A stretch of DNA of 16,809 nucleotides from contig JAYVEB010000063.1 of assembly GCA_043749095.1 (NCBI GenBank), positions 1-16,809 of the forward strand, in the 5' to 3' direction. Below, in pieces: positions 1 through 8,622 of this stretch. Numbering within the stretch: position 1 is the first letter of the stretch; every line of letters begins with the position of its first letter. A program made the position numbers and the translations under genes. Under the pieces are notes generated by a model, which was given only the letters and a program-made list of their open reading frames with translations, searched no databases and was not told the origin of the DNA. Origin of the DNA: PBB1 sp043749095. Its GTDB lineage: Bacteria; Pseudomonadota; Gammaproteobacteria; Burkholderiales; Burkholderiaceae_C.

Positions 1-1798
<1,798 letters not shown>

Positions 1799-1829
1799 GG
1801 GGGCTCCGTTCGGCTGCGGCATGACGCGG

Positions 1830-1853
1830 CAGCAAAGCCCGCGGGCTTTGCTG
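1830..1853. repeat. Perfect 24-bp palindrome in the mutase leader
   Basis: The 24 bases read identically on both strands, with no spacer (12-bp arms; the arm ends in AAAGCCCG and continues CGGGCTTT). The palindrome starts 32 bp upstream of the mutase ATG at 1798, between that start and the putative GntR operator. In mRNA it could fold into a strong hairpin. In DNA it could bind a dimeric regulator. There is no T-run on either side, so it does not look like an intrinsic terminator. Confidence 0.7.
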
Positions 1854-1872
1854 TTCATACTGCGCATCATGC

Positions 1873-1892
1873 ATAATTCAAAATTGAATTAT
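1873..1892. promoter_or_regulatory. Inverted repeat, candidate GntR operator in the divergent promoter region
   Basis: Two perfect 9-bp arms, ATAATTCAA and TTGAATTAT, are separated by AA. They lie in an AT-rich island within otherwise GC-rich DNA, between the divergently transcribed mutase and GntR genes. FadR-type GntR proteins bind short palindromes of about this size, usually next to their own gene. A minus-strand TATAAT hexamer (plus positions 1888-1893) falls at the edge of the repeat, so an occupied site would block transcription of the mutase. No convincing -35 accompanies it. The assignment to this regulator is inference from position. Confidence 0.6.
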
Positions 1893-1926
1893 AAACAGAA
1901 CTGTTGTTGGCCACGCAGACTTCCGC

Positions 1927-2643
1927 ATGAATCCGATCGACGCCTCGAATCCGAAACCCCCGCCCACTGCCGCACGCGGCATGGCGGGTGGCAGCGTCGG
2001 CAACGATCGGGTACAACTGCCCTCGACCGCGCTGTACCAGCAGGTGGCGGAACGGCTGCGTTCGAAGATCATGGCGCACACACTGGCCCCGGGCAGCTGG
2101 ATCGACGAGCAGGCGCTGGCCGCCGAATACGGCACCAGCCGCACCCCGCTGCGTGAGGCCCTGAAGGTGCTCGCTGCCGAAGGACTGGTGACGATGAAGC
2201 TGCGCCGCGGCGCGTATGTCACCGAAGTCTCGCAGCGTGATTTGTCCGAGGTTTTTCACCTGCTGTCACTGCTCGAATGCGACGCGGTCGGCATGGTGGC
2301 CGAACAGGCCACGGATGCGCAACTGGCCGACCTGGCCGCGCTGCATGCGCAGCTCGAGGTTGCGGTGACCGACGCCGATGCCTTCTTCGCTGCCAACGAA
2401 CGCTTCCACATGCGCCTGCTGGAGATCGCCGACAACCGCTGGCGCAACCAGATGGTTGCCGACATGCGGCAGGTGATGAAGCTGAACCGCCACCACTCCT
2501 TGCTGAAGGACGGTCGGTTGGCCGCGTCGCTGCAGGAACACCGCGACATCATCGCCGCCTTGAAGGCACGCGATGCCGAACGGGCGAAGCACCTGATGCG
2601 ATTGCACATGGCGCAGGGCAAGGAAGCGGCGGCGTTCCCTTGA
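1927..2643 (+). CDS. GntR-family transcriptional regulator, FadR/FCD subfamily
   Basis: A DNA-binding regulator of 238 aa. Residues about 33-96 form the GntR winged helix-turn-helix, including LYQQVAERLRSKI, the PGSWIDEQALAAEYGTSRTPLREAL recognition region (split here as PGSWIDEQALA and TSRTPLREAL) and the wing RRGAYVTEVS. Residues about 105-225 form an all-helical FCD effector domain, with the metal/ligand-type motifs NERFHMRLLEIADN, QEHRDIIAAL and the late HLMRLHM. The N-terminal 30 residues are Pro/Ala-rich and not part of the fold. An in-frame ATG at 1981 is an alternative start, and neither has a strong Shine-Dalgarno. Its divergent position opposite methylmalonyl-CoA mutase suggests it senses a propionate-pathway acyl-CoA or organic acid, which is inference. 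The 20-bp inverted repeat upstream is its likely operator. Confidence 0.92.
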   Translation: MNPIDASNPKPPPTAARGMAGGSVGNDRVQLPSTALYQQVAERLRSKIMAHTLAPGSWIDEQALAAEYGTSRTPLREALKVLAAEGLVTMKLRRGAYVTEVSQRDLSEVFHLLSLLECDAVGMVAEQATDAQLADLAALHAQLEVAVTDADAFFAANERFHMRLLEIADNRWRNQMVADMRQVMKLNRHHSLLKDGRLAASLQEHRDIIAALKARDAERAKHLMRLHMAQGKEAAAFP

Positions 2644-2707
2644 GCGGGGTCTGAACCTTCTGCGATGCGCCGGGTCAGTCGACCACGACAACCCCACCAA
2701 GGATGCC

Positions 2708-3268
2708 ATGAACAAACCTCTGCAAACCGTCGCCCTGGGCCTGGCGGTGTGCGCCACGATGCTGTCGGTGTCGGTTCCGTCCCATGCCACCGAAGCCGCC
2801 CATGTGCACGGCTTGATGCACCTGGACATTGCCGTCGACAAGCAAGTACTGTCGGTGCAACTGGAGTCGTCGCTCGACAGCCTGCTCGGCTTCGAACGCC
2901 GGCCTCGCACACCGGCGGAGCGACAAGCGGCCGATGCCTTGCTGAAACAGATGGAAGACGCTGCGACGCTGTTCAAACCGGATGCTGCTGCGCAATGCGT
3001 GCCGACGAAGGCAAGCATTGAATCCGCTGCTTTGCAAGCGACGGCGCCTTCAATCAACAAAGAAGCCGGCAAAGAAAGCGAACACGCCGACCTCGACGCC
3101 AGCTACGAGTTCAGCTGCGCGCACCCGGACAAGCTGACGGTGGTGGAAGTCGGTCTGTTCGATGCCTTCAAGCGCCTGCAGAAGATCGAGGTGCAGGTGG
3201 CCGGCGCGAAGTTGCAGTCCAAGCAGACCTTGCAGCGCCCGGACAAGCTCGTCAAGCTGACCCGTTGA
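2708..3268 (+). CDS. ZrgA/DUF2796-family secreted zinc-uptake-type protein
   Basis: A 186-aa exported protein. It has a signal peptide at residues 1-27 (basic MNKP, hydrophobic core, SHA cleavage-like end). Family hallmarks follow in order: EAAHVHGLMHLDIAVD (His32, 34, 38), LESSLDSLLGFERRPRT, ERQAADALL, SEHADLDASYEFSCAHPD and the C-terminal VGLFDAFKRLQKIEVQV. ZrgA of Vibrio is a periplasmic component of a Zur-regulated zinc import system. The usual His-rich middle loop seems to be missing: the segment around residues 100-125 holds only His126. Two Cys (97 and 137) could form a disulfide. AGGA lies 4 nt before the ATG. No Zur box was recognised. It converges on feoB, consistent with a metal-homeostasis block, but the partner ABC genes (zrgB-E type) are not in the window. 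Confidence 0.8.
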   Translation: MNKPLQTVALGLAVCATMLSVSVPSHATEAAHVHGLMHLDIAVDKQVLSVQLESSLDSLLGFERRPRTPAERQAADALLKQMEDAATLFKPDAAAQCVPTKASIESAALQATAPSINKEAGKESEHADLDASYEFSCAHPDKLTVVEVGLFDAFKRLQKIEVQVAGAKLQSKQTLQRPDKLVKLTR

Positions 3269-3275
3269 ATCGCCG

Positions 3276-3295
3276 GCGCCAGTTGAGCCTGGCGT
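3276..3295. terminator. Stem-loop between convergent zrgA-like gene and feoB
   Basis: Inverted arms CGCCAG (3277-3282) and CTGGCG (3289-3294) enclose a 6-nt loop, in the 51-bp gap between two convergent genes. Its position suits a shared transcription end point. There is no clear T-run on either side, so intrinsic termination is uncertain. Confidence 0.4.
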
Positions 3296-3319
3296 CTGCC
3301 CTTCGACCTGACCTTCGAT

Positions 3320-5215
3320 TCAGCCGCCGCCCCACATCAGCGCGACCCGGTAGGTGATGAACGAGGCCGCATAGGCCAATGCGAACAGATACCCGGCCAT
3401 CAGCAGCGGCATCGCCCAGCCGCCGGTCTCGCGCTTGACGGTGGCCAGCGTGGACAGGCACTGCGGCGCAAACACATACCAGGCCAGCAGCGACAACGCG
3501 GTGGCCAGGCTCCAGGTGTGTGCGATCAGTGGCGTCAGCGCCTGCGCGGTGTCTTCACCGGTGGCCGAAAGCGCGTACACCGTGCCCAGCGCACCGACCG
3601 CGACCTCCCGCGCGGCCAGCCCCGGCACCAGCGCAATGCTGATCTGCCAGTTGAAGCCGATGGGCTCGAACACCACCGCCAGCGCGCGGCCCAGCGTGCC
3701 GGCAATGCTGTATTCGATCGGGGCGCCGGTGGCACCAGCCGGTGGCGCCGGGAAGCTGGCGAGGAACCACAGCGCGATCGTCAGCCCGAGGATGATCCCG
3801 CCGACCCGTCGCATGAAGATCTCCACCCTCTGCCACAGACCGATGGCGATGTTGCGCACCGTGGGCCAGTGGTAAGCCGGCAGCTCCATCATCAGTGACC
3901 GCACCTGGCCGCGCGCGGTGAAGCGCTTGAGCACCCAGGCGACCAGCAGCGCACCGAGGATGCCGGCCAGGTACAGACCGAACAGCACCAGACCCTGCAA
4001 CTGGAACCCGCCCCACACCGACCGCGCCGGGATGAAGGCGCCGATCAGCAGCGCGTACACCGGCAGGCGGGCCGAACAGGTCATCAGCGGCGCGATCATG
4101 ATCGTCACCAAACGGTCGCGCGGGTTGGCTATGGTTCGCGCCGCCATGATGCCGGGGATCGCACAGGCAAAGCTCGACAGCAGCGGGATGAACGAGCGGC
4201 CACTGAGGCCCACGCTGCCCATCAGCCGGTCGAGCAGGAAGGCAGCGCGCGGCAGGTAACCCGACTCCGCCAGCAGCAAGATGAAGAAGAACAGGATCAG
4301 GATCTGCGGCAGGAACACCACCACACCGCCGACGCCTGCAATCACCCCATCGACCAGCAGGCTGCGCGGCCAGCCTTCGGGCAGCCATGAGGTGACGGCC
4401 GAGCCGAGCGCGTCGGTGGCGGACTTGATCGCATCCATCGGCGCCTGGGCCCAGGAGAACACCGCCTGGAAGACCAGGAACAGCAGCACCGCCAGCAGGA
4501 TCGGCCCGATGACCGGGTGCAACACGACCCGATCGATGCGGTCGCTGGCCGTGTGCGGCACCACGGCCGCCAAGCCGAGGCGCTTCAGGATCGCGTGCAC
4601 GGTGTCGTGGTCTGCCTGGGTGCCGACGATGGGCTCGGCCGCCGAGTCCACCGTCAGGTGTTTCGGCCCGTGGCGCCAAGCTTGCGGCTCGTCGAGCAGG
4701 GCGCACAGCCGACCAGCGCCGTCGCTCTTGATGCCCACGGTGGACACCACCGGCACGCCCAGTTCAGTGGCCAGCGCATCGGGATCGATCTTCAGCCCCT
4801 GGCGCGCCGCCAGATCGGTCATGTTCAGCGCCACCACGCAGGGCAGTCCCAAACGCTTGACCGCCAGCACCATGCGCAGATTGCGCCGCAGGTTGGTCGC
4901 ATCGACGACGCACACCACCAGGTCGGGGCGCTTTTCACCACGCGCCCGGCCGTACAGCACATCGCAGGTGATGCGCTCGTCGGGCGAACGTGCATGCAGG
5001 CTGTAGGCGCCGGGCAGGTCGAGCACCCGCAGGGTCTTGCCCGCCGGCGTGATCAGCTTGCCTTCCTTGCGCTCGACGGTGACACCGGCGTAGTTGGCCA
5101 CCTTCTGACGGCTGCCGGTCAGCAGGTTGAACAGCGCCGTCTTGCCGCAGTTCGGGTTGCCCACCAGCGCCACCAGCGGCCCGCCGCGGTGGACGTGGAT
5201 GACCGCTTCGCTCAC
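3320..5215 (-). CDS. feoB: Ferrous iron transporter FeoB
   Basis: Inner-membrane Fe(II) importer with a cytoplasmic G-protein domain, 631 aa. The N-terminal GTPase shows G1 GNPNCGKT (residues 19-26), a G2-type GVTVE, G3 DLPGAYSLHARSPDE, G4 NMTD and a G5-like STVGIKSDG. The membrane part follows from about residue 235, with the gate-type segments SGRSFIPLLSSFACAIPG (conserved Cys) and FAPQCLSTLATVKRETGG near the end. The length fits short betaproteobacterial FeoB and is less than the E. coli 773 aa. I chose the GTG at 5215 because it overlaps the feoA stop by 4 nt (GTGA), giving translational coupling. The longer open frame upstream is antisense to folA and out of frame with feoA. No feoC is seen. 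The Fur-box-like site upstream of feoA should control both genes. Confidence 0.96.
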   Translation of the reverse strand: MSEAVIHVHRGGPLVALVGNPNCGKTALFNLLTGSRQKVANYAGVTVERKEGKLITPAGKTLRVLDLPGAYSLHARSPDERITCDVLYGRARGEKRPDLVVCVVDATNLRRNLRMVLAVKRLGLPCVVALNMTDLAARQGLKIDPDALATELGVPVVSTVGIKSDGAGRLCALLDEPQAWRHGPKHLTVDSAAEPIVGTQADHDTVHAILKRLGLAAVVPHTASDRIDRVVLHPVIGPILLAVLLFLVFQAVFSWAQAPMDAIKSATDALGSAVTSWLPEGWPRSLLVDGVIAGVGGVVVFLPQILILFFFILLLAESGYLPRAAFLLDRLMGSVGLSGRSFIPLLSSFACAIPGIMAARTIANPRDRLVTIMIAPLMTCSARLPVYALLIGAFIPARSVWGGFQLQGLVLFGLYLAGILGALLVAWVLKRFTARGQVRSLMMELPAYHWPTVRNIAIGLWQRVEIFMRRVGGIILGLTIALWFLASFPAPPAGATGAPIEYSIAGTLGRALAVVFEPIGFNWQISIALVPGLAAREVAVGALGTVYALSATGEDTAQALTPLIAHTWSLATALSLLAWYVFAPQCLSTLATVKRETGGWAMPLLMAGYLFALAYAASFITYRVALMWGGG

Positions 5216-5472
5216 ACCGTGGGTTCGACCAGGATGCAGGCCGCCTCGGCTTTCCGCAAGGCGAATGTCGACAGACCCACGCGCACCACCAGCGTGTCGC
5301 CCCCAAAGGCGCCGCGCGCCATCAGCTCGACCTGCTCGCCAGGCATGAAGCCGATCTCTTCCAGCCACTGGCCCCATTCCGGCGCCCGCGCCGGCGCCTT
5401 GACGCCGGTCACGGTGCAGCGTGCACGCAACGGCGAGCGGTCCAGGGTCGACATCGGCAGAGATGGATTCAC
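5212..5472 (-). CDS. feoA: FeoA ferrous iron transport accessory protein
   Basis: A small cytoplasmic SH3-like protein that acts with FeoB. Translation gives RCTVTGVKAPARAPEWGQWL, then EEIGFMPGEQVELMARGAFGG split across the fold, followed by DTLVVRVGLSTFALRKAEA. This is the typical FeoA pattern (LxEIGFxPGxxVE, then a beta strand and the FALRKxEA helix). With the GTG at 5472 it is 86 aa. An ATG at 5454 would give 80 aa. I prefer the GTG because GGGAA lies 7 nt before it, whereas the ATG has no Shine-Dalgarno, but the choice is uncertain. Its stop overlaps the feoB start by 4 nt. It is divergent from folA across a 91-bp gap with a Fur-box-like site. Confidence 0.88.
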   Translation of the reverse strand: MNPSLPMSTLDRSPLRARCTVTGVKAPARAPEWGQWLEEIGFMPGEQVELMARGAFGGDTLVVRVGLSTFALRKAEAACILVEPTV

Positions 5473-5493
5473 GGCGGCGTTCCCAATGTGAAC

Positions 5494-5512
5494 GCAAATG
5501 ATATCCGTTCTT
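5494..5512 (-). promoter_or_regulatory. Fur-box-like operator upstream of feoAB
   Basis: The plus-strand sequence GCAAATGATATCCGTTCTT matches the 19-bp Fur consensus (GATAATGATAATCATTATC) at 12 of 19 positions by my alignment, including an unbroken AATGATA. It lies 22 bp upstream of the feoA start. It overlaps a minus-strand TATCAT -10-like hexamer (plus 5498-5503), the right place for iron-dependent repression. Confidence 0.6.
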
Positions 5513-5563
5513 GTCTTGCCACGGTGAGCCGGAAACCCCAGGGGCTTGGGAGGACAATTCCCT

Positions 5564-6061
5564 GTGACTCGCCCCACCCTCACCCTGATCGCGGCCGTCG
5601 CCCACCGTGGGGCCATCGGCAAGGACAACCAGTTGCTGGTGCATCTGCCGGGTGATCTGCCGCGCTTCAAGCGCCTCACGATGGGGCACCCGATCGTGAT
5701 GGGCCGCAAGACCTGGGATTCGATCGGCCGGCCCTTGCCGGGGCGACGCAACATCGTCATCACCCGCAACCCGCACTGGGCTGCGCCCGGCGCCGAAGCG
5801 GCGCCGGGCTTGGCTGCTGCGCTGGCGCTGGCAGGCGATGTCGAGCGGGTCTGTGTGATCGGCGGCGCGGAAATCTATGCGCTGGCGTTGCCAGAGGCAG
5901 ACGAGTTGCTGCTGACGGAGATCGAGGCCGACTTCGCTGCCGACGCCTTTTTCCCCGACTGGCCGCGCGCGGCCTATGACGTGGCTTCAAGTGAACCGCA
6001 CACCACGCCCGAAGGGCTGATCTACCGCTACGTCGATTACCGTCGCAAGGCGCCCGCCTGA
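5564..6061 (+). CDS. folA: Dihydrofolate reductase
   Basis: NADPH-dependent reduction of dihydrofolate to tetrahydrofolate in the cytoplasm, 165 aa, the usual length. Recognisable elements are LIAAVAHRGAIGKDNQ, the catalytic acid in LPGDLPRFKR (equivalent of E. coli Asp27), the NADPH-binding segment VMGRKTWDSIGRPLPGRRNI, VCVIGGAEIYA with the Gly-Gly pair, and a C-terminal FFPDW strand. I chose the GTG at 5564 because GGGAGGA sits about 9 nt upstream. A TTG at 5546 would lie upstream of that Shine-Dalgarno and is unlikely. Oddity: where most bacterial enzymes have LPW before the catalytic helix, this one reads LLVH, so the usual Trp22 is Val. The stop overlaps the start of the VIT gene (TGATG), so the two are probably co-translated. 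No thyA is nearby. Confidence 0.95.
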   Translation: MTRPTLTLIAAVAHRGAIGKDNQLLVHLPGDLPRFKRLTMGHPIVMGRKTWDSIGRPLPGRRNIVITRNPHWAAPGAEAAPGLAAALALAGDVERVCVIGGAEIYALALPEADELLLTEIEADFAADAFFPDWPRAAYDVASSEPHTTPEGLIYRYVDYRRKAPA

Positions 6062-6774
6062 TGCCCATGCTGCCGCGCCGCGCCCACTGGGAACGCCACC
6101 GCACCGATCGCATCGGCTGGCTGCGCGCGGCGGTGATGGGGGCAAACGACGGCATCGTGTCCACCGCCAGCCTGCTGCTGGGGGTGGCCGCCGCCGGGAC
6201 GGATCGCAGCGGACTGCTGGTCGCAGGCGTGGCGGCGCTGGTGGCCGGCGCGATGTCGACGGCCGCGGGCGAGTACGTGTCGGTGCACGCGCAGGCCGAC
6301 ACCGAAACGGCCGATCTGGCCCGCGAGCAGGCCGAGCTCAACGCCGACGCCGGCGCCGGCGCCGAGCTGAACGAACTCAGCGCGATCTACGTCGGCCGGG
6401 GCGTCGAGCCCGAGCTGGCGCGCCAGGTCGCCACGCAACTGATGGCACACGATGCGCTGGCCGCACATGCCCGCGACGAACTCGGCATCTCCGAGACGTT
6501 GGTCGCCCGGCCGCTGCAGGCGGCAGCGTCATCGGCAGCAAGCTTCGCGGTGGGCGCCCTGCTGCCACTGATGGTGTGCCTGCTGACGTCCCCGCCGCAT
6601 CTGGTGGCGGTGATTTGGGTCACTGCCACCTTCAGTCTGGCCTTCCTCGGTGGCCTGTCGGCGCAGGCCGGTGGCGCCAGCGTCTGGCGCAGTGCCTGCC
6701 GTGTCGCGCTGTGGGGCGTGCTGGCGATGGGCGCAACGAGTGCAATCGGCTCGTTGTTCTCCGTCAGCGCCTAG
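6061..6774 (+). CDS. VIT1/CCC1-family iron/manganese transporter
   Basis: A membrane protein of 237 aa that moves Fe(II)/Mn(II) out of the cytoplasm in this family. The first helix carries RAAVMGANDGIVSTASLLLG with the conserved Asp30. The second ends in GAMSTAAGEYVSVHAQADTE with Met65 and Glu71. Next comes a cytoplasmic Glu-rich helical segment (about residues 78-145, with EQAELN, ELNELS and the MAHDALAAHARDELGI helix) that is the metal-binding domain of the family. Three C-terminal hydrophobic segments follow (about 157-175, 181-203 and 212-235). The ATG at 6061 shares its A with the folA stop. An ATG at 6067 is possible. No N-terminal rubrerythrin domain is present. The 3' end is only 8 bp from the convergent chemoreceptor gene. 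Metal preference cannot be read from sequence. Confidence 0.9.
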   Translation: MPMLPRRAHWERHRTDRIGWLRAAVMGANDGIVSTASLLLGVAAAGTDRSGLLVAGVAALVAGAMSTAAGEYVSVHAQADTETADLAREQAELNADAGAGAELNELSAIYVGRGVEPELARQVATQLMAHDALAAHARDELGISETLVARPLQAAASSAASFAVGALLPLMVCLLTSPPHLVAVIWVTATFSLAFLGGLSAQAGGASVWRSACRVALWGVLAMGATSAIGSLFSVSA

Positions 6775-6782
6775 AAAGAGGT

Positions 6783-8495
6783 TCAGTCGTCAGTGCCGGT
6801 CGCCGCGGCAGCCGGCGCCGGGATGGCGCTGGCACGGAACGGCGGGCGAACGACGTTGGTTGCGCGGTCGGCGCCTCGGCGTTCGGCCGGTGAATGTGAT
6901 GCCGACGAGACTGCCCTAGGCAGCGCCGCGGCCACATGTACGCTGTCGCCCGCACGCAGCTTGAAGAAGGCCACCGCAGCGACCAGTTGCTCCGCCTGCG
7001 TTTTCAGGCTCTCTGCGGCTGCGGCACTTTCCTCGACCAGCGCTGCGTTCTGCTGCGTCGCCTGGTCCATCTGCGTGACGGCCTCGCCGATTTGCGCCAT
7101 GCCGCTCGACTGCTCGGTGCTGGCGGCACTGATCTCGCCCATGATGTCGGTGACACGGCGGATCGACGACACGATCTCGTTCATCTTGCTGCCGGCCTGG
7201 TCGACCAGCTGGGTGCCGGCATCGACCCGCTCGACGCTGGCAGTGATCAATTGCTTGATCTCCTTGGCGGCCTCGGCGCTGCGTTGCGCCAGGTTGCGCA
7301 CCTCGCTGGCCACCACCGCGAAGCCGCGGCCCTGTTCACCGGCACGGGCAGCTTCCACCGCTGCATTCAACGCCAGGATATTGGTCTGGAACGCAATGCC
7401 ATCGATCACGCTGATGATGTCGGCAATGCGGCGCGAGCTGTCGTTGATGCCCTTCATCGTGTCGATGACCTGACCCACGACCTGGCCGCCTTCGATCGCC
7501 ACCGACGAGGCGCTGATCGCGAGCTGGTTGGCCTGGCGGGCGTTGTCGGCGTTCTGCGACACGGTGCTGGTCAGCTGCTCCATCGAGGCCGCGGTTTCTT
7601 CCAGCGCGCTGGCCTGTTCCTCGGTGCGGCCTGACAAGTCGTTGTTGCCCTGCGAGATCTGCGCGCTGGCCGTGGCCACGCCTTCGGCGTTCTGGCGCAC
7701 GTCACCGACGATGTGGTTCAGCCGGTCCTTCATCGTGGCCAGCGCTCGCAGCAGCTGCGCAGTTTCGTTGTGCCCCGACACCTGCAAGTCCATCGACAGG
7801 TCGCCTTCGGCAACGGCACGCGACACCTCGACAGCGCGGTTCAGCGGTGCGGTGATCGAGCGGATGATCCACATCGCCAGCACGCCGGCGGCCACGATCG
7901 CGAACGCAGCCGCGCCCCACATCATCGACTTGCCCTCGGCAACCGCCGCTTCGGCGTCCTGGCCCGACTGCGCCATCAATTCCGATTGGAAATCGATTGC
8001 GTCATTGACCGCTGTCATGTACGCCAGTTGCAGCGGGCGGACCTCCTTGAAAAGCAGGTCGCGTGCTTCGTCGCCTTTGCCGCTGGCGGCCAGTTCCAGG
8101 AAGTGCAACTGACCCGGGATGTAGGCCGCGCGGGCGTCGGCGATGGCCTTCATGCCGGCCTGGCCCTTCTCGGAGGTGATCAGTTTTTCGAGTTCTGCCA
8201 GGGTGTCGGAGATTTCTTTGCGTGACTTCTCGACCGTCGCGCGCTCCTTCTGGATGTCGGCCGGGGCCGTCATCAGCAGCATGTTGCGCATCGAGCGCGC
8301 GATCTGGTTGGTATCGTCGTTGACATCGTGGAGCTTTTCGACCTTGGGGTAGCGGTCCTTCAGCACCAGCGAGAAGTTCTCCTGTACCTGATTCATCTTC
8401 AGGATGGCGGCGCCGCTGACCAGCGCAATGAGCAACGCCAGCAGGCCGAACCCGAGCTTCAGTCGGGTGGTGATCTTCATGTCGCGAATGTCCAT
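6783..8495 (-). CDS. Methyl-accepting chemotaxis protein (4HB-type sensor, HAMP)
   Basis: A transmembrane chemoreceptor of 570 aa. TM1 is at about residues 13-33. A periplasmic helical sensor of the four-helix-bundle type covers about 34-190 (with DRYPKVEKL and ARSMRNMLLM, typical of this class). TM2 is at about 191-211, HAMP at about 212-265 and the signalling coiled coil at about 270-505. The kinase-contacting tip at about 361-395 includes IDGIAFQTNILALNAAVEAA. A 55-60-residue Ala/Pro/Ser-rich tail follows, without an NWETF-type CheR pentapeptide. I chose the ATG at 8495 because GGAG lies 8 nt upstream. An internal ATG at 8480 has no such signal, and the frame running on to 9536 is antisense to cysB. 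A sigma-28-like promoter lies 61 bp upstream. Ligand unknown. Confidence 0.95.
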   Translation of the reverse strand: MDIRDMKITTRLKLGFGLLALLIALVSGAAILKMNQVQENFSLVLKDRYPKVEKLHDVNDDTNQIARSMRNMLLMTAPADIQKERATVEKSRKEISDTLAELEKLITSEKGQAGMKAIADARAAYIPGQLHFLELAASGKGDEARDLLFKEVRPLQLAYMTAVNDAIDFQSELMAQSGQDAEAAVAEGKSMMWGAAAFAIVAAGVLAMWIIRSITAPLNRAVEVSRAVAEGDLSMDLQVSGHNETAQLLRALATMKDRLNHIVGDVRQNAEGVATASAQISQGNNDLSGRTEEQASALEETAASMEQLTSTVSQNADNARQANQLAISASSVAIEGGQVVGQVIDTMKGINDSSRRIADIISVIDGIAFQTNILALNAAVEAARAGEQGRGFAVVASEVRNLAQRSAEAAKEIKQLITASVERVDAGTQLVDQAGSKMNEIVSSIRRVTDIMGEISAASTEQSSGMAQIGEAVTQMDQATQQNAALVEESAAAAESLKTQAEQLVAAVAFFKLRAGDSVHVAAALPRAVSSASHSPAERRGADRATNVVRPPFRASAIPAPAAAATGTDD

Positions 8496-8556
8496 ATTCG
8501 ATACTCCGTGCCGGTGTTGGGACAGGCACCGCAGGGATAACGCCGCTGTCTCCAAG

Positions 8557-8583
8557 TTATCGGCATCTGCCGGCCGGCCTTGA
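8557..8583 (-). promoter_or_regulatory. Sigma-28 (FliA)-like promoter for the first chemoreceptor
   Basis: On the minus strand, TCAAGGCC is followed after exactly 11 bases by GCCGATAA, a perfect match to the sigma-28 -10 element. The -35 matches TAAAGTTT at T, AA and G. It points at the chemoreceptor gene starting at 8495, leaving a leader of about 50 nt. Flagellar-regulon control of receptors is established in enterobacteria and pseudomonads. Confidence 0.75.
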
Positions 8584-8622
8584 GTCGCCGGCATCCAAGG
8601 TTTGCGCCCGGCCGCCCTGCGG

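Noticed and set aside
1830..1853. Intrinsic terminator at the 24-bp palindrome
   Set aside because: There is no T-run on either strand, and the position is upstream of, not after, the adjacent genes.
5546..5563. TTG start for folA at 5546
   Set aside because: It lies before the GGGAGGA ribosome site. The GTG at 5564 follows that site at normal spacing.
5216..5776. Upstream extension of the feoB frame to 5776
   Set aside because: The extension overlaps feoA in another frame and folA antisense. The GTGA overlap and FeoB homology place the start at 5215.
6775..6782. Terminator between the VIT gene and the first chemoreceptor
   Set aside because: Only 8 bp separate the two stops and no stem-loop with a T-run is visible.
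7250..7650. Long near-repeat between 7250-7650 and 15400-15800
   Set aside because: It is explained by the conserved signalling domain of two chemoreceptors in the same orientation, not by a mobile or regulatory repeat.
8496..8540. GTGCC/GGCAC inverted repeat in the first chemoreceptor leader
   Set aside because: The arms are only 5 bp with a long loop, which is expected by chance in GC-rich DNA.
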